DNA of 25,638 nucleotides. Origin: a virus. Both the position numbers and the translations under genes were made by a program. Shown one piece after another: positions 1 to 7,633 of the stretch. The DNA lies in the IMG/VR virus record IMGVR_UViG_3300023184_002398, positions 1 through 25,638 of that record. One strand, given 5' to 3'. The notes beneath the pieces are model-generated. The model did not search any database. It was given only the letters and a program-made list of their open reading frames with translations, and had not been told where the DNA came from. Within the stretch, counting starts at the first letter, position 1. Each line of letters opens with the position of its first letter.

Positions 1-1443
1 GAACTATTTGAGAACACTGAACCCGTATTGATACAAGCCTTACGTGGGTTTCTACCTATTGCCATCAAGCATCTAAAGTTAGATCATGTGCCAAAAATAC
101 GATTGGTTAAAGCCCTACACGACACACACGTGCCTACATTTGGTCGCTTTGAAAACGAAAGTCGCCAGGTCAGCGTGGTCGTAGACAATCGCAATCCAGT
201 AGATATCATCCGCACGTTAGCACACGAATTAGTGCATTATGCACAAGGTGAGCGTGGTGAGCTGGATGCAGACAGTTGGCAAACTGGATCAGCAGAAGAA
301 AATCAAGCACACGAACAAGCTGGCATCATGATGCGTGAATTTGATAGCAAATACCCCGAGTATCTAAGTGCTGAACCAGTGATGCTACCAGAAACATGGA
401 CTAAGAAATATAAGAAAAGTATAAATTGCAGTAATCCCAAAGGATTTAGCCAAAAGGCACACTGTGCTGGACGTCGAGCACGCAAAGCCGGTCGTAAAAC
501 CAAAAGCTCGAGCGTAAGTGAAGCAGTAGAAAAACCTAAATTATATACTGGTGAAGAGTTAGATCTCAGGGTACATGTTTTAAGCAAACAGTTGGGCATG
601 AGTCCAGCAGAAGTTCGCAGACAGTATGTTGACCCTATGCTGAAAGATGGTAGGATTAAATTAGTGCCTTCTAAAGTACAAGAAGCAGAAGAAGGATGCC
701 CACCAGCAACACAGGATATCAACTTAAACCTAAAGAATCGCCAAAAAGCCATAGATGAATATCACTATGGTCCACTTAATCCTAATCTACCTAATGATGA
801 ATATTGGTCTGAGCTAGCAGACAAGTGGAATACCAGTGACATAGAATCAGTTAAACAGAACCGTTGTGGTAACTGTGGAGCATTTGACCTATCTGAAGAA
901 ATGCAGGCCTGCATAGCTAAAGGCATAGGATCTGAACCAGGAAGCAGTGCTATGGACTCAGTCGATGCTGGACACTTAGGTTATTGTAAATTCCTTAAAT
1001 TCAAGTGCGCAAGCAAACGAACATGTGACGCCTGGATAGAAGGTGGTCCTATCACAGAAGGCAAACGTTGTAACGCCAAGGGTGCTGTACCAGAACTTAA
1101 AGCCGCATTAGACCATCGTAAAAAAGAATTAAACAAACTATCAGACAAACAGGTCTATGCTAAGATTGATAAGATCATGACACGTATAGCCAATACCTAT
1201 GACCTAACTGGTCAAGAGCTACACGACATGTGGACTGAACGCTATGGTGAGATCCCAGACACTTATATCATTGAAAACTTTGCAGATGGTAAGAAACCAG
1301 GCCGTAAAGGACTTGCTAAACGTTCAGGTGTAAATTGCAAGCAGAGCGTGACTAAATTAAGAAGTATAGCAAAAAATAGTTCGGGTGAACGAGCACGTAT
1401 GGCACACTGGTGTGCTAACATGAAAGCAGGGAGAAACAAATAA
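1..1443 (+). CDS. Mosaic zinc-metallopeptidase-like / Cys-rich phage protein, 5' end outside window
   Basis: The frame is open to base 1, so the true start is probably upstream; a TTG at 28 is the first start-like codon inside. Counting from it (471 residues), a zincin-type HELVH lies near 66-70 with a plausible glutamate ligand in EENQAHEQ (about 90-97), indicating a gluzincin-like metallopeptidase. Further modules follow: a basic NPKGFSQKAHCAGRR stretch (about 136-150), a segment with CPPATQDINLNLKNRQKAI and YGPLNP (about 224-252), a Cys-rich module starting RCGNC and ending TCDAWIEGGP (about 281-342), and a basic C-terminus with GRKGLAKRSGVNCKQS. I believe these modules recur, separately or fused, in proteins of T4-like marine phages, but cannot verify it here. 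The product may be a virion-associated or late protein with protease and nucleic-acid- or metal-binding parts. Cleavage activity is inferred from the motif alone. Confidence 0.75.
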   Translation, partial: ELFENTEPVLIQALRGFLPIAIKHLKLDHVPKIRLVKALHDTHVPTFGRFENESRQVSVVVDNRNPVDIIRTLAHELVHYAQGERGELDADSWQTGSAEENQAHEQAGIMMREFDSKYPEYLSAEPVMLPETWTKKYKKSINCSNPKGFSQKAHCAGRRARKAGRKTKSSSVSEAVEKPKLYTGEELDLRVHVLSKQLGMSPAEVRRQYVDPMLKDGRIKLVPSKVQEAEEGCPPATQDINLNLKNRQKAIDEYHYGPLNPNLPNDEYWSELADKWNTSDIESVKQNRCGNCGAFDLSEEMQACIAKGIGSEPGSSAMDSVDAGHLGYCKFLKFKCASKRTCDAWIEGGPITEGKRCNAKGAVPELKAALDHRKKELNKLSDKQVYAKIDKIMTRIANTYDLTGQELHDMWTERYGEIPDTYIIENFADGKKPGRKGLAKRSGVNCKQSVTKLRSIAKNSSGERARMAHWCANMKAGRNK

Positions 1444-1553
1444 TGGAACTGATGAGCATGACATTTGTAATTGATGGTAAAGAAATTACCGTGACAGCAC
1501 CAGATGCAATAACCGGGTTACAAATGGCCCAAGAGATTGCCGCAAGAGGCTAA
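1443..1553 (+). CDS. Small hypothetical protein (36 aa)
   Basis: A short frame starts at an ATG sharing its first base with the stop of the upstream gene (TAATG) and ends two bases before the next ATG. The product begins MELMSMTFVIDGKEITVT and looks like a short beta hairpin followed by a helix (ALQMAQ-type C-terminal half). No function is recognised. The tight spacing on both sides suggests a real, translationally coupled gene. An internal ATG at residue 4 or 6 could be the true start. Confidence 0.55.
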   Translation: MELMSMTFVIDGKEITVTAPDAITGLQMAQEIAARG

Positions 1554-1554
1554 A

Positions 1555-1974
1555 ATGACCAATTGGGATGTCTACGTTAGAGAATCCTATGATCTAGTTC
1601 GCAGAGCCGAATGCGAGCTCACAATAAATTTGGAACACGAAATAGAAGCTTACGTTGTCCATCTATTCGCCCATTATCTCGATAAACCACAAGTCAATAC
1701 AGTTCCGGTAGGCGTTAAATTATTAAGCAGTGCTACTCTACCAACACAGGCCAAAAAAGAATTACTCAAAAACGTAGGTGACGAATGCCTACTGATCAAC
1801 AGCATGGAATGGGGCAAGCATCGCTGGCCTACAGAAGTTTACTATAGTGATATGGGTCAGATGGCCTACATGAGTCGTGCTTATGCTGAACGCCCGCCTG
1901 AAGGATTATTCGATGACCTTGCTTATCAATTTCAAACTGCTACTCGTATCTTGCGTAAGTGCAGAATAAATTGA
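1555..1974 (+). CDS. Hypothetical protein (139 aa)
   Basis: The ATG at 1555 lies two bases after the preceding stop and is preferred over a TTG at 1537 inside the upstream gene. The protein starts MTNWDVYVRESYDLV and has a helical N-terminal half (NLEHEIEAYVVHLFAHYLDKP) followed by a mixed region ending with a basic tail. It has no signal peptide, no membrane segment and no catalytic motif I recognise. It is the last gene before a promoter, so it probably closes the operon that starts left of the window. Function unknown. Confidence 0.75.
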   Translation: MTNWDVYVRESYDLVRRAECELTINLEHEIEAYVVHLFAHYLDKPQVNTVPVGVKLLSSATLPTQAKKELLKNVGDECLLINSMEWGKHRWPTEVYYSDMGQMAYMSRAYAERPPEGLFDDLAYQFQTATRILRKCRIN

Positions 1975-2000
1975 CTTCGTGGTAGACAAGCATATATAAT
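1971..2000 (+). promoter_or_regulatory. Sigma70-like promoter before the DsbA-like gene
   Basis: TTGACT at 1971-1976 and TATAAT at 1995-2000 are separated by 18 bp. The -35 box overlaps the end of the upstream gene. A leader of about 30 bases follows, with an AAGGAG Shine-Dalgarno sequence shortly before the ATG at 2038. Confidence 0.7.
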
Positions 2001-2037
2001 TATAGTATAATAAATTTTTCAATCAAGGAGAGCCACA

Positions 2038-2298
2038 ATGGCATCAAAAATGTTTTCGGGTGAGCAAAAAGCTAAATTAACTCAATTGGTTAACGAAGGT
2101 ATCGCTGTATTACAAGAAGTGGAAGATTTAACTGCTGGCCTAAATGATACAGTCAAAGCTGTAGCAGAAGAATTGGAAATCAAACCAGCTATACTTAAAA
2201 AAGCCATTAAGATTGCTCAAAAATCTAAACTAACAGAAACCAATGCCGATCACGAAGTATTGACAGACATCTTAGAAACAGTTGGTCGCACAGTTTGA
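2038..2298 (+). CDS. dsbA: DsbA-like small dsDNA-binding protein
   Basis: This 86-residue, charged, helical protein has the size and layout of T4 DsbA (89 aa), a double-stranded DNA-binding protein associated with late promoters. The central part (LNDTVKAVAEELEIKPAILKKAIKIAQKSKL) resembles the DsbA core, in which a short helix precedes a K/L-rich recognition-type helix, and the acidic C-terminus (HEVLTDILETVG) matches the DsbA tail pattern. It has its own promoter and a strong AAGGAG ribosome binding site. It lies just upstream of the polymerase block and overlaps the next gene by 4 bases. The assignment is by pattern only; another small nucleoid-like phage protein is possible. Confidence 0.6.
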   Translation: MASKMFSGEQKAKLTQLVNEGIAVLQEVEDLTAGLNDTVKAVAEELEIKPAILKKAIKIAQKSKLTETNADHEVLTDILETVGRTV

Positions 2299-2585
2299 TC
2301 GATTGGCACAAGACTGTAAAGTTTATAAAAGATGATTGGCATAGTCATCCCGTTAGATTAATATTAGAAACTATAAATTGGTTACTGAATTTAACTATTG
2401 GTTTGATATTTGCATTTACAGTGCCGAATGTGCCATTATTGTTATGTTATAGTTTATTTCTAATAGCCATCTCTATCAGTATATATTCAAGCGTGAGCCG
2501 TGGTAGTTTTGGATTATTAGCTACAAGTATTACGATTTTCACAATCGACTTGATCACTTGGATAAGGTTGTTGTATAATAGTTAA
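2295..2585 (+). CDS. Small integral membrane protein (96 aa)
   Basis: Translation probably begins at a TTG overlapping the upstream TGA stop (TTGA), giving a product starting MIDWHKTVKFIKDDWHSHP. Three hydrophobic stretches at about 23-45, 47-66 and 72-92 suggest three inner-membrane helices; the conserved-looking features are the N-terminal HPVR and the SRGSFG turn between helices 2 and 3. It lies between the DsbA-like gene and the DNA polymerase, and its 3' end contains the candidate polymerase promoter. The function is not recognised. Confidence 0.7.
   Translation: MIDWHKTVKFIKDDWHSHPVRLILETINWLLNLTIGLIFAFTVPNVPLLLCYSLFLIAISISIYSSVSRGSFGLLATSITIFTIDLITWIRLLYNS
2550..2579 (+). promoter_or_regulatory. 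Candidate promoter for the DNA polymerase gene
   Basis: TTGATC at 2550-2555 and TATAAT at 2574-2579 are separated by 18 bp, inside the 3' end of the membrane protein gene. The predicted start near 2586 gives a leader of about 60 bases that carries the hairpin at 2612-2631. Confidence 0.5.
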
Positions 2586-2611
2586 ACGCCCATGTTGGGT
2601 ATGCAGAGTGT

Positions 2612-2631
2612 GTGTGAGCTCGAAGTCGCAC
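2612..2631 (+). promoter_or_regulatory. Hairpin next to the DNA polymerase ribosome binding site (putative translational operator)
   Basis: GTGTGA (2612-2617) pairs with TCGCAC (2626-2631), including one G-U pair, to give a 6-bp stem with an 8-base loop. The Shine-Dalgarno AAGGA and the ATG at 2646 follow directly. In T4 the gene 43 mRNA has a hairpin with an 8-base loop at the same place, bound by gp43 to repress its own translation. A smaller hairpin (CCCA/TGGG, 2589-2599) lies upstream in the same leader. Confidence 0.45.
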
Positions 2632-2645
2632 AAAAAGGAAAATAA

Positions 2646-5303
2646 ATGAGTTATATTGACGCACTGTTCGATCGAACAAAAGATCGTATCTATATCGTAG
2701 AGAGAGTTAATGGCCAGAGAGAATATCAAGAATTTCCAGCTAATTATGTTTTCTACTATGATGATCCTCGCGGTAAGTTTCGCACTATTTACGATACGCC
2801 TGTTAATAGATTTAGCACTAGGATAGGCAAAGAGTTCCACAAAGAACTCAAAATAAATTCAGGTAAGCGTATATGGGAAAGTGACATCAACCCCGTGTTC
2901 CGTTGCTTAGAAGAAAACTATCTGGGCAAACCCGCACCAAAACTACAAACAGCATTTTTCGACATTGAGGTTGACTTTGATCCAGTCAGAGGATTCTCAA
3001 AACCAGAAGATCCATTTAATCCCATAACTGCGGTATCGGTTTATCTTGATTGGTTAGACAAACTGGTAACAATGGTGGTGCCACCTAAGAGCATGAGTTG
3101 GGAAACCGCTGAAGAGATATGTCGGCAGTATGACAACTGTTTCCTAATGGAACGCGAAGAGGATCTGCTCAAAACATTCTTGGATTTGATTGATGATGCA
3201 GATATATTAAGTGGTTGGAACTCAGAAGGTTTCGATATTCCTTACATGATACAGCGTACCAATCGTGTGCTCAGCAAAGATGACACACGCAGATTCTGCT
3301 TATGGGGGCAATTCCCTAAACAGCGTGAGTTCGAACGCTTTGGTGCGGCTAATATGACCTTTGACTTAATTGGTCGAGTCCATTTAGACTACATGCAACT
3401 GTATCGCAAATACACATACGAAGAACGTCATAGTTACAGCTTAGATGCTATCGCTGAGTATGAATTAGATGAACGTAAAACACAGTATGAAGGTACTTTA
3501 GATCAGTTATACAATCAAGATTTCCCTAAGTTTATTGACTACAATCGCCAAGATGCTATGCTGGTAGCTAAGTTAGACAAGAAACTGCGCTTTTTAGATC
3601 TGGCGAATGAGTTGGCGCATGACAACACTGTGCTACTACAGACGACCATGGGTGCTGTGGCTGTTACCGAGCAGGCTATCATCAATGAAGCACATCAATT
3701 AGGTATGGTTGTGCCAAATCGCAATCGTGATGAACAGTTTGACACACAGGCCGCAGGTGCGTATGTGGCATATCCTAAACAGGGCATGCATGACTATGTA
3801 GGTGCTATCGATATCAACTCACTATATCCCTCAGCGATTCGTGCGCTGAACATGGGTCCAGAAACTATCGTAGGACAACTGCGTCCTGTGATGACTGAGC
3901 ACTATATCAAAGAGAAAATGACAGCAGGTAGTAGTTTTGCTGATGCGTGGGAAAATATCTTTGGTAGCTTAGAATATACCGCCGTGATGAATATGGAAGC
4001 GGGCACAGAAATTACCATCGATTGGGAAAATGGTACCAGTGATGTAATCAGTGCCGCAGACTGTTGGCGATTGATATTTGACAGCAACAAGCCTTGGATC
4101 TTGAGTGCTAACGGTACTATCTTTAACAATGAACGCAAAGGTGTGGTGCCGGGACTATTAGAGCGTTGGTATGCTGAACGTAAAGAAATGCAAGCCAAGA
4201 AAAAAGATGCCACTACAGACGAAGACAAAGCGTTCTGGGACAAGCGTCAGTTGGTCAAGAAGATTAACTTGAACAGCTTGTATGGTGCTATCCTTAATCC
4301 AGGTTGTCGCTTTTTTGATAAGCGTATCGGACAATCAACTACATTAACTGGACGTGTGATCGCACGCCATATGGATGCTTATATCAATGAATGTATCATG
4401 GGCAAGTATGATCACGTAGGTGAAGCGATAATCTATGGTGATACAGACTCATGTTATTTCAGTGTTTGGCCTGCTATCCGTGCAGATGTAGAAGCTGGTA
4501 AGATGGAGTGGAATAAAGATATGGCTGTGGCCCTTTATGATAATATCGCAGATCAGGTCAACGAAAGTTTCCCTGCATTCTGTGAGCGTGCTTTCCATAC
4601 TCCACGTCGACAAGGCGAGCTGATCAAAGGTGGACGTGAACTTGTAGCACTCAAAGGCCTGTTTATCAAGAAGAAACGGTATGCTGTATTGATCTATGAT
4701 TTAGAAGGCAAGCGATTAGATTCAGTGGGTCACCCAGGTAAAGTAAAAGCCATGGGCTTAGACTTAAAACGTTCAGACACCCCAAAGGTCATCCAAGACT
4801 TCCTAAGCGATATTCTACTCGATGTCTTAACAGGTGCAGAGCGTGAAGCAATTATTGAAAAAGTTCGTGAATTTAAGTTGGCATTCACTGATCGTCCCGC
4901 TTGGGAAAAAGGCACACCTAAACGTGTAAACAACTTGACCAAATACACTAAAGAAGAAGAACGCTTAGGTAAAGCCAACATGCCCGGGCATGTGCGTGCG
5001 GCAATGAATTGGAACAACTTAAAACGTATGATGGGTGATCAATATAGCATGAATATCGTAGATGGTATGAAAACTATCGTATGCAAGCTCAAAGACAATC
5101 CTCTGGGCTATAGTTCAGTAGGCTATCCTACAGATGAAACACATATTCCACAATGGTTTAAAGAATTGCCTTTTGATGATGCTGAGATGGAGACCACTAT
5201 CGTAGACCAAAAGGTAGAAAACCTATTAGGTGTGTTGGATTGGCGAATCGCAGAAAACACACAGATTGCCACAACATTTGATAATCTATTTACGTTTGAA
5301 TAA
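2646..5303 (+). CDS. 43: Family B DNA polymerase, T4 gp43-like
   Basis: Replicative DNA polymerase with 3'-5' proofreading. At 885 residues it is close to T4 gp43 (898). The exonuclease domain shows FFDIEVDF (Exo I, about 99-106), a NSEGFDIPY Exo II region, and an Exo III-like YNRQDAMLV. Polymerase motif A is DINSLYPSAIRALNMGPE, motif B is KKINLNSLYGAI, and motif C is YGDTDS; KKKRYA follows. The C-terminus ends TTFDNLFTFE, resembling the short hydrophobic tail by which gp43 binds the gp45 clamp, and a clamp gene lies 1 kb downstream. ATG with an AAGGA ribosome binding site and a preceding hairpin suggests translational autoregulation as in T4. All catalytic aspartates appear intact. It is the best anchor for calling this a T4-like phage. 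Confidence 0.97.
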   Translation: MSYIDALFDRTKDRIYIVERVNGQREYQEFPANYVFYYDDPRGKFRTIYDTPVNRFSTRIGKEFHKELKINSGKRIWESDINPVFRCLEENYLGKPAPKLQTAFFDIEVDFDPVRGFSKPEDPFNPITAVSVYLDWLDKLVTMVVPPKSMSWETAEEICRQYDNCFLMEREEDLLKTFLDLIDDADILSGWNSEGFDIPYMIQRTNRVLSKDDTRRFCLWGQFPKQREFERFGAANMTFDLIGRVHLDYMQLYRKYTYEERHSYSLDAIAEYELDERKTQYEGTLDQLYNQDFPKFIDYNRQDAMLVAKLDKKLRFLDLANELAHDNTVLLQTTMGAVAVTEQAIINEAHQLGMVVPNRNRDEQFDTQAAGAYVAYPKQGMHDYVGAIDINSLYPSAIRALNMGPETIVGQLRPVMTEHYIKEKMTAGSSFADAWENIFGSLEYTAVMNMEAGTEITIDWENGTSDVISAADCWRLIFDSNKPWILSANGTIFNNERKGVVPGLLERWYAERKEMQAKKKDATTDEDKAFWDKRQLVKKINLNSLYGAILNPGCRFFDKRIGQSTTLTGRVIARHMDAYINECIMGKYDHVGEAIIYGDTDSCYFSVWPAIRADVEAGKMEWNKDMAVALYDNIADQVNESFPAFCERAFHTPRRQGELIKGGRELVALKGLFIKKKRYAVLIYDLEGKRLDSVGHPGKVKAMGLDLKRSDTPKVIQDFLSDILLDVLTGAEREAIIEKVREFKLAFTDRPAWEKGTPKRVNNLTKYTKEEERLGKANMPGHVRAAMNWNNLKRMMGDQYSMNIVDGMKTIVCKLKDNPLGYSSVGYPTDETHIPQWFKELPFDDAEMETTIVDQKVENLLGVLDWRIAENTQIATTFDNLFTFE

Positions 5304-5305
5304 TC

Positions 5306-6247
5306 GTGTTAGTAAGCCAGTTAATAAAATTTAGAGATGATGTTAAACATCGAATTGCGCTGTTAGAACAAGATCCGGGCCTTGACATAAGCATCAATTT
5401 AATGGACTCAATTCTTCAAGAAAATGCTGATGTTGATAAATTTTCTGCACATACTAAAATAGAAAACATCATTGCAGGATTTAGTTCTTTGCGTGATCAA
5501 TTAAACACGATTAAAAAACAAGCTCCAGATATCATTGATGACATAAACGAAGCGATTGATCAACTGGCTGCACAGTTACTAACTAAACCAGATGATGAAC
5601 CATTTAAATACTATTTTAAAACTGAATTCACATTAGATCAAGAACTGGAGATAGCGATCCGGGCCAATATCCACAAGTATTCGAACTGGTATTTTCCTGC
5701 ACTGCAACTTGGTTGTAGATCAGACGCAAAAAAATTTACTTCAGAACTAATTGCCAATGATCCATTGTATATCTGTGATTATGATATGGATTACATCTCT
5801 GATGTTACCTCACAATTCAACACAGTATATAATAATCGCATAAGGAAATATGTATTATCGGGGCACGACCTGCTGGTCTTACCACAAAATCAATTTGGAT
5901 TTATCTTGTGTTGGTCTTTTTTTAATTATGTTGGAATAGGATCAGTAGAAAAATATTTAGAAAATCTATTAAAGTTATTACGTCCGGGCGGAACGCTAAT
6001 GTTTAGTTATAATAACGGTGACATATTTGATTGCTGTAAGCTAACAGAATCTGGGGGCATGAGTTTTATTTCTAATAGGAAAATCTTGGAAATTTGTAAT
6101 AAAATCGGATATGTAGAGCCTACAAGTTATGATATGATTAACTCTGACCCCGATGTGAAACACATCAGCTGGATTGAAATCAAAAAACCAGGAGAATTAC
6201 TAACAACAAAACGATCTCAAGCAAGGGGGAAAATATTAACCAAATAA
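5306..6247 (+). CDS. Class I SAM-dependent methyltransferase-like protein
   Basis: This 313-residue protein starts at a GTG two bases after the polymerase stop. The first 95 residues are helical and look coiled-coil-like (LLEQDPGLDISINLMDSILQ onward). The rest resembles a class I Rossmann methyltransferase: LQLGCRSD at the motif I position, YICDYDMDY for the acidic strand-2 residue, FILCWSFFNYVGIGSVEKYLENLLKLLRPGG for motif IV to post-IV, and TLMFSYNNGD after it. Motif I lacks the usual GxGxG, so SAM binding may be weak or altered. The substrate is unknown; neither DNA-methylase (DPPY-type) nor rRNA-methylase signatures are visible. It lies between polymerase and clamp genes. Confidence 0.6.
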   Translation: MLVSQLIKFRDDVKHRIALLEQDPGLDISINLMDSILQENADVDKFSAHTKIENIIAGFSSLRDQLNTIKKQAPDIIDDINEAIDQLAAQLLTKPDDEPFKYYFKTEFTLDQELEIAIRANIHKYSNWYFPALQLGCRSDAKKFTSELIANDPLYICDYDMDYISDVTSQFNTVYNNRIRKYVLSGHDLLVLPQNQFGFILCWSFFNYVGIGSVEKYLENLLKLLRPGGTLMFSYNNGDIFDCCKLTESGGMSFISNRKILEICNKIGYVEPTSYDMINSDPDVKHISWIEIKKPGELLTTKRSQARGKILTK

Positions 6248-6261
6248 ATTTATCAAACCTC

Positions 6262-6290
6262 TTGCACGATCTAAATAAATCATATACACT
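6262..6290 (+). promoter_or_regulatory. Promoter region before the sliding clamp gene, with an embedded CTAAATAA box
   Basis: TTGCAC (6262-6267) and TACACT (6285-6290) are 17 bp apart. CTAAATAA at 6271-6278 in the spacer resembles the T4 late promoter TATAAATA. A strong AAAGGAGA ribosome binding site precedes the ATG at 6312. Confidence 0.5.
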
Positions 6291-6311
6291 ATATTATCAA
6301 AGGAGAAACAC

Positions 6312-7043
6312 ATGAGAGACCATCTATTAGACATCGTTAAAAACACTTATGGCTTAGGCATTATTGACTTAGTTAAAGTATCAGGCACAGCAGAAGAAAC
6401 AACCATCGAAGCATTAGCTGAAGATCGATCAGTTATTGTGCAGGCCAAACTTAATGGCCCAGTTGCAGAATTTGTTGGTATATTCGGTATGCCAAACTTA
6501 GGTAAACTAAGCACTATCTTAGGTATTCCAGAATACAAAGAAAACGCTAAGATCACATTAACCAAACAAGATCGAAACGGAGCTCAAGTTCCTGTAGGAT
6601 TGCATTTTGAAAATGCCGCAGGCGACTTTAAAAACGACTATCGTTTTATGAGCCAAGAGATTGTTAATGACAAACTAAAAACTGTAAAGATGCGTCCAGT
6701 AACTTGGAACGTAGAATTTGAACCAACTGTGGCCAATATTCAAAGACTCAAATTCCAAGCGTCAGCTAATAGTGAAGAAAACAACTTTACTGCTAAAACT
6801 AACAATGGTAACTTAGAGCTATCATTTGGTGATCATTCAAGCCATGCAGGTAATTTCGTATTCCAAGCAGGTGTTACAGGTTCACTAACTAAAGGTTGGA
6901 GTTGGCCAGTTAAAGCAGTTATCAGCATTTTAGACTTACCAGGTGATAAGAAGTTCAGCATCAGCGATGAAGGTGCGGCACAGATCACTGTTAATTCAGG
7001 TCTTGCAACTTACAACTATATCTTACCAGCACAGAGCAAGTAA
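6312..7043 (+). CDS. 45: Sliding clamp, T4 gp45-like
   Basis: The DNA polymerase processivity clamp, which in T4 also activates late transcription. At 243 residues it is near the 228 of T4 gp45. Clamp-like features are the opening helix (LLDIVKNTYGLGIIDLVKVSG), the LNGPVAEFVGIFGMPNLGKLSTIL segment typical of T4-type clamps, and alternating strands to the end, including the central NVEFEPTVANIQRLK. It has its own promoter and ribosome binding site, which suits a highly expressed protein. The stop overlaps the next start (TAATG). The clamp loader genes (44/62) are not in the window. Confidence 0.88.
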   Translation: MRDHLLDIVKNTYGLGIIDLVKVSGTAEETTIEALAEDRSVIVQAKLNGPVAEFVGIFGMPNLGKLSTILGIPEYKENAKITLTKQDRNGAQVPVGLHFENAAGDFKNDYRFMSQEIVNDKLKTVKMRPVTWNVEFEPTVANIQRLKFQASANSEENNFTAKTNNGNLELSFGDHSSHAGNFVFQAGVTGSLTKGWSWPVKAVISILDLPGDKKFSISDEGAAQITVNSGLATYNYILPAQSK

Positions 7044-7633
7044 TGGAATTAGGCCGTTGGGCGCACCTTGGACATAGGTTAGGTGAATGTTGGGTAGACG
7101 ATATTAATAATATCAGCTACATACATATTCCTAAGAATGCCAGTAGTTTTGTCAAAGGTGTGCTGATAGGATCAGGCGGTTTTTGGCGACATAGTGAAAC
7201 CTTAATAAACAGCAACGAAAATCTGATCATGTTACGTGATCCTATTGAACGTTGGTGTAGCGGTATCACACAGTATCTATTTAACAGCAAACAAGATCTT
7301 TCTGTAGATGAAATATTTGAAAAGATAACTTTCGACGATCACACGGACCTACAGACATATTTTTTGCAAGGAGTAGACCTTAACAATGCTACATTTATGT
7401 TAGTAGGTGATAACCTTAAGGCAAACTTAAACAATTGGATTTATAATCGGCCTTATAGAACCAATGTTGATATAGCAATACAATATAACAGCAGTAATGA
7501 AGATAGTCGGCGAACAACCAAAGAATACTATGTTAACTTACTTGAACAAAACCCAGAACTTGTGTTAAAATTACAGCAACATTTCGAAGAAGACTATAAA
7601 TTAATTGGTAGCGTAAAATTTTATGAATCGTGA
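7043..7633 (+). CDS. Sulfotransferase family protein
   Basis: The 196-residue product shows both PAPS-binding signatures of Golgi-type (family 2) sulfotransferases: a 5'-phosphosulfate loop YIHIPKNASSFVK (about 26-38) and a 3'-phosphate motif MLRDPIERWCSGITQYL (about 63-79). It is shorter than most cellular family members and has no transmembrane anchor, so it would act in the host cytoplasm. The acceptor is unknown; a virion glycan or a small molecule are both possible. It starts inside the clamp stop codon and overlaps dpdA by 11 bases. Confidence 0.75.
   Translation: MELGRWAHLGHRLGECWVDDINNISYIHIPKNASSFVKGVLIGSGGFWRHSETLINSNENLIMLRDPIERWCSGITQYLFNSKQDLSVDEIFEKITFDDHTDLQTYFLQGVDLNNATFMLVGDNLKANLNNWIYNRPYRTNVDIAIQYNSSNEDSRRTTKEYYVNLLEQNPELVLKLQQHFEEDYKLIGSVKFYES

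Noticed and set aside
303-752. Reverse-strand open frame of 149 codons
   Set aside because: It lies antisense inside the metallopeptidase gene, is cysteine/leucine-rich without any motif, and all other genes are on the + strand.
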